Shown: in pieces, positions 61,617-64,000 of the stretch | How positions within the stretch are numbered: the first letter of the stretch is position 1 | How the letters are laid out: every line of letters starts with the position of its first letter | Assembly (NCBI GenBank): GCA_003512955.1 | Contig: DOTG01000040.1 | Location: 48,426-112,425 of the forward strand | Direction: 5' to 3' | Length of the DNA: 64,000 nucleotides | Source of the DNA: Marinilabiliales bacterium | GTDB taxonomy: Bacteria; Bacteroidota; Bacteroidia; Bacteroidales; SZUA-534 | The notes under the pieces: generated by a model | The model's database searches: none | What the model saw: only the letters and a program-made list of their open reading frames with translations | Told to the model about the DNA's origin: nothing | Program-made: the position numbers and the translations under genes

Positions 61617-64000
61617 TTATCGTCCTCCTAAAAGTTTAACCGTTATCAACCTATTTCCTTCCCAAATGCTTTCAACTTTAAGTCCTCCATTTGGGCCCAT
61701 CAAAAGCGATTCTCGTAAATAACGGCCATTAGATTGAAGGACTCCTTTAGTACCATTATAAACTCCTTCCAAATGGCTATTTAATAATGACCTTCCTGCT
61801 GCATTGTCAAAAATACCTACGCTCTCAAGTTGCCTTAGCATACCTGTTGACCGTTCAATATTGTGGGCAGAGCCTGTAGCCTTGCCAAACACATATTCTA
61901 GCTTAGTTCCAATTTGCGCACTTGACTTAGCGGCAACTTCAGCAGTCCTAAGCTCAGCTTTACTCAAGACTCTAAGTATTACTGCTCCTCCATATTCTAC
62001 CACCGCATACCCTACTCCTTCAGTAACAATAATCAGAACACCATTAACAATTATTGTTTTATTCAGTTCATTTATCTTTTCAGTAGCTTCTGTAACATTC
62101 TTCTTACCCTGGTCTATTTTATCCCTGTTCTTGGGGTCTTCCGGGTCCATTCCTATTCCAAAATGCTTCCAAATCCCACTAAGAATATCATCCAATGTTG
62201 TTGCTACTTGAGGAGTAGCTGGAGGATCATCACCACCTCCATCGTTACTACTATTACCATAAGTGGCATTGGTGCCTTCAGGTGTCTTGCGCCAAGCTTC
62301 ATTTACCATATCCTGAGCTGTTAACATGCCCGTTGGGTCAATAAACCTAACTGGATTGTTCAAGCAATAATGATAAAGAGTTACTTTTGGAGTAATTTCT
62401 GCCATCGGGTCAATCCTGTGCCACCTACCCAAACTCGGGTCATAAAATCTAGCCCCGTAATCATACCAGTCCAAATTAATGTTTCCCAGCAAATTGTCCT
62501 GCAACTCCTTGCCGTTGTACAGGTATTTGTTGGTGCTGTTCTCGTACAGGGCGGAGGCCATCTTCATCCCGAAGGGGTAATAATCGGCCTCCTGCACCGC
62601 ATCGGCTGCACCGCTGGTACCGGCAATATAGGCCACGCGGGTATTGCCCAGGTGGTCTTTCAGGTGGTACTCGTATATGGGGCTGCCTGAACCAAAATCT
62701 ACCCGCCCTTCAGATGTCAGCAGGTATTCCACACCAAATGAGGAACCCTTCAAAACCACATCGCCCAGATAATACTCGGTATTGGCCGCATCGCCGTTGG
62801 TTTTTTTTGCCAGTTTTACACCTGTGGCATCGTACAGGTATTCCACCTTGTCGGTCGTGTTCACGGTGGTGGTGATTTTATTTGGCAAATTTAGGTAATT
62901 ATAAGTTACGGTGAGCTTTTTGTTTAAGTCCTCCACCATATTCCCGTTACCGTCGTACGTGTAGTCTGTGGTGGTGGCCGTATTCCTGTCGTTGAACCCC
63001 AATGGGTTTACCGATTTGTCGATGACATATTTCAGGCTGTTGTTGTACAAATAATAGTAGTACATGCTGTCGATACGGGTGCCGTCCTGGAACCGCATCA
63101 GTGTGGCGAAGTTGCCGTTGGCGTCATAGGCCATGTTCTCGTCGAAGGCCCCAGCCGTGGACAGGGTGCTACCCTGCCTAAAAGCAGAGGTCTTCAGCCG
63201 GTTCAGCCCGTCATAACTGTATTTATAGCCCTTTTTGGTGAGCCCGGCCGTAGTCCATACCGCCCCCGCAATGTTGCCGTTAAACAGCGTGCCGTTGGCC
63301 AGCTGGCTGTGGGCGGTATTGTAGAACAGCTCCATGCCGAACAGGTCGCCCTCGCCGTCGCCCACCGTGCTGTTGTTTATGGCCGTGAGCCACCCCCGGA
63401 TGTTGTAGCTGTAGTCGGTGTACTGTAAATAAGGGCGGCTGAAGTCCGGCATCCCGGTCCGTTTTTCCAGGAGCTGCCCCAGTTCGTTGTACCCGTTCTG
63501 TGCCAGCAGTACCTCGGCGTTGGTGCCTATCTTGTGGTAGGTTTCCAGCAGGCGGCTGCGGTGGTCGTAAACCATCCTCTGCGCGATGCTTACCTTTTCC
63601 GTAACGCCGTTCTTTACCTGTTTCTGGGTCTTGAGCAGGTTGCCTGTAAAGTCGTATCTGTTGTTTACAACAGTGGTCAGGTTGTTGTAGTCCACGGTGG
63701 TGGTACCTATCACCCGGCCATACCTGTCGTAAAAGTTTTTGGTTACGGTAAAGGCATTGGTTAGGGTAAATGAGGTTCCCGTGGTCAGCGGCCGGGTTTT
63801 GACCAAGGTTACCATCCCTGTGGTAGCTGTGCTGGCCGAGGCATCATAGTCGGTGGTCAGCCGTGTATAACCGATACCCGAATGGTACGATGGGTAGCTG
63901 TCGTACCAGGTAATGGTGTAGATATTGGCCGGCAACACCGGATAGGCCGATGGGTAACTCGAATTATAGGAGTAAAGGTATTCCGTAGTTGGGGCGGCAG
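61617..64000 (-). CDS. RHS-repeat polymorphic toxin, 5' end beyond the window
   Basis: The frame is open to the window edge with no start, so at least 794 residues of a longer protein are here. Many YD/RHS repeats (YDRYGRVIGTT, YDGLNRLKTSAF, YDANGNFATL, YTYDGNGNMVEDLNKKLTVTYNYLNLP) lead to the conserved core end (KELQDNLLGNINLDWYDYGARFYDPSLGRWHRIDPMAE). The tip, about the last 200 residues, has a hydrophobic stretch (IIVNGVLIIVTEGVGYAVVEY) and ends KLEYVFGKATGSAHNIERST ... LLNSHLEGVYNG ... LMGPNGGLKVESIWEGNRLI. That end recalls a toxin tip shared by RHS and CdiA proteins, probably a nuclease; recalled from memory and not certain. Confidence 0.85.
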   Translation of the reverse strand, partial: AAPTTEYLYSYNSSYPSAYPVLPANIYTITWYDSYPSYHSGIGYTRLTTDYDASASTATTGMVTLVKTRPLTTGTSFTLTNAFTVTKNFYDRYGRVIGTTTVDYNNLTTVVNNRYDFTGNLLKTQKQVKNGVTEKVSIAQRMVYDHRSRLLETYHKIGTNAEVLLAQNGYNELGQLLEKRTGMPDFSRPYLQYTDYSYNIRGWLTAINNSTVGDGEGDLFGMELFYNTAHSQLANGTLFNGNIAGAVWTTAGLTKKGYKYSYDGLNRLKTSAFRQGSTLSTAGAFDENMAYDANGNFATLMRFQDGTRIDSMYYYYLYNNSLKYVIDKSVNPLGFNDRNTATTTDYTYDGNGNMVEDLNKKLTVTYNYLNLPNKITTTVNTTDKVEYLYDATGVKLAKKTNGDAANTEYYLGDVVLKGSSFGVEYLLTSEGRVDFGSGSPIYEYHLKDHLGNTRVAYIAGTSGAADAVQEADYYPFGMKMASALYENSTNKYLYNGKELQDNLLGNINLDWYDYGARFYDPSLGRWHRIDPMAEITPKVTLYHYCLNNPVRFIDPTGMLTAQDMVNEAWRKTPEGTNATYGNSSNDGGGDDPPATPQVATTLDDILSGIWKHFGIGMDPEDPKNRDKIDQGKKNVTEATEKINELNKTIIVNGVLIIVTEGVGYAVVEYGGAVILRVLSKAELRTAEVAAKSSAQIGTKLEYVFGKATGSAHNIERSTGMLRQLESVGIFDNAAGRSLLNSHLEGVYNGTKGVLQSNGRYLRESLLMGPNGGLKVESIWEGNRLITVKLLGGR

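Overview
The window reads as a chromosomal piece of a Bacteroidota (Bacteroidetes) bacterium. The evidence is the phylum-type rpmB-rpmG-DUF4295-ftsY-rimO order, the Bacteroidetes form of LptD, a SprB-repeat/OmpA protein, a TonB-dependent receptor, a Bacteroidetes-type HU protein, and many candidate promoters of the TTG-N17/23-TAnnTTTG form in place of Shine-Dalgarno signals. A rank below phylum cannot be read from the sequence with confidence.

Layout. 1-835 is noncoding and repeat-rich: a 21-bp minisatellite at 284-593 and two strong inverted repeats. 836-12710 is mostly housekeeping: an OmpA/tetratricopeptide pair, msrB, map, an acyltransferase-aminotransferase pair, then rimO, ftsY, DUF4295, rpmG, rpmB and cinA. 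12826-21792 is an envelope and replication block: lptD diverging from an N-acetylmuramoyl-L-alanine amidase and an MCE (MlaD-like) protein, then dnaA and a LysM/periplasmic-binding-fold lipid- or wall-associated protein. 22196-28223 carries pyrD, an XRE regulator, argS, a glycosyltransferase and nth. 28327-34694 is a TCA-entry cluster (acn-icd-citrate synthase plus a second citrate synthase); two of its members are of the mitochondrial type. 35097-38349 holds a small membrane protein and a haem-type TonB receptor behind a palindromic doublet. 38421-46066 is a complete histidine operon (hisG-D-C-B-H-A-F-IE) preceded by a promoter, a His-rich leader peptide and an attenuator terminator. 46124-50426 is a four-gene surface-glycan operon, followed by murB, a flavin reductase, a DUF4173-like membrane protein and an HU gene with a 22-bp tandem array beside its 3' end.

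The most unusual region is 55472-64000. It is a minus-strand RHS polymorphic-toxin array: one long RHS gene that enters from beyond the right edge, then three displaced RHS C-terminal tips, each followed at once by a small gene that looks like its immunity partner. Three of the four tips carry a nearly identical RHS core block fused to unrelated ends; one end has an L,D-transpeptidase-like SRGC motif and another an HExxH motif. The small partner genes match compartments: lipoprotein or secreted for the displaced tips, cytoplasmic for the full-length RHS. Truncated plus-strand genes with their own terminators sit between modules, as if earlier genes were cut by module insertion.
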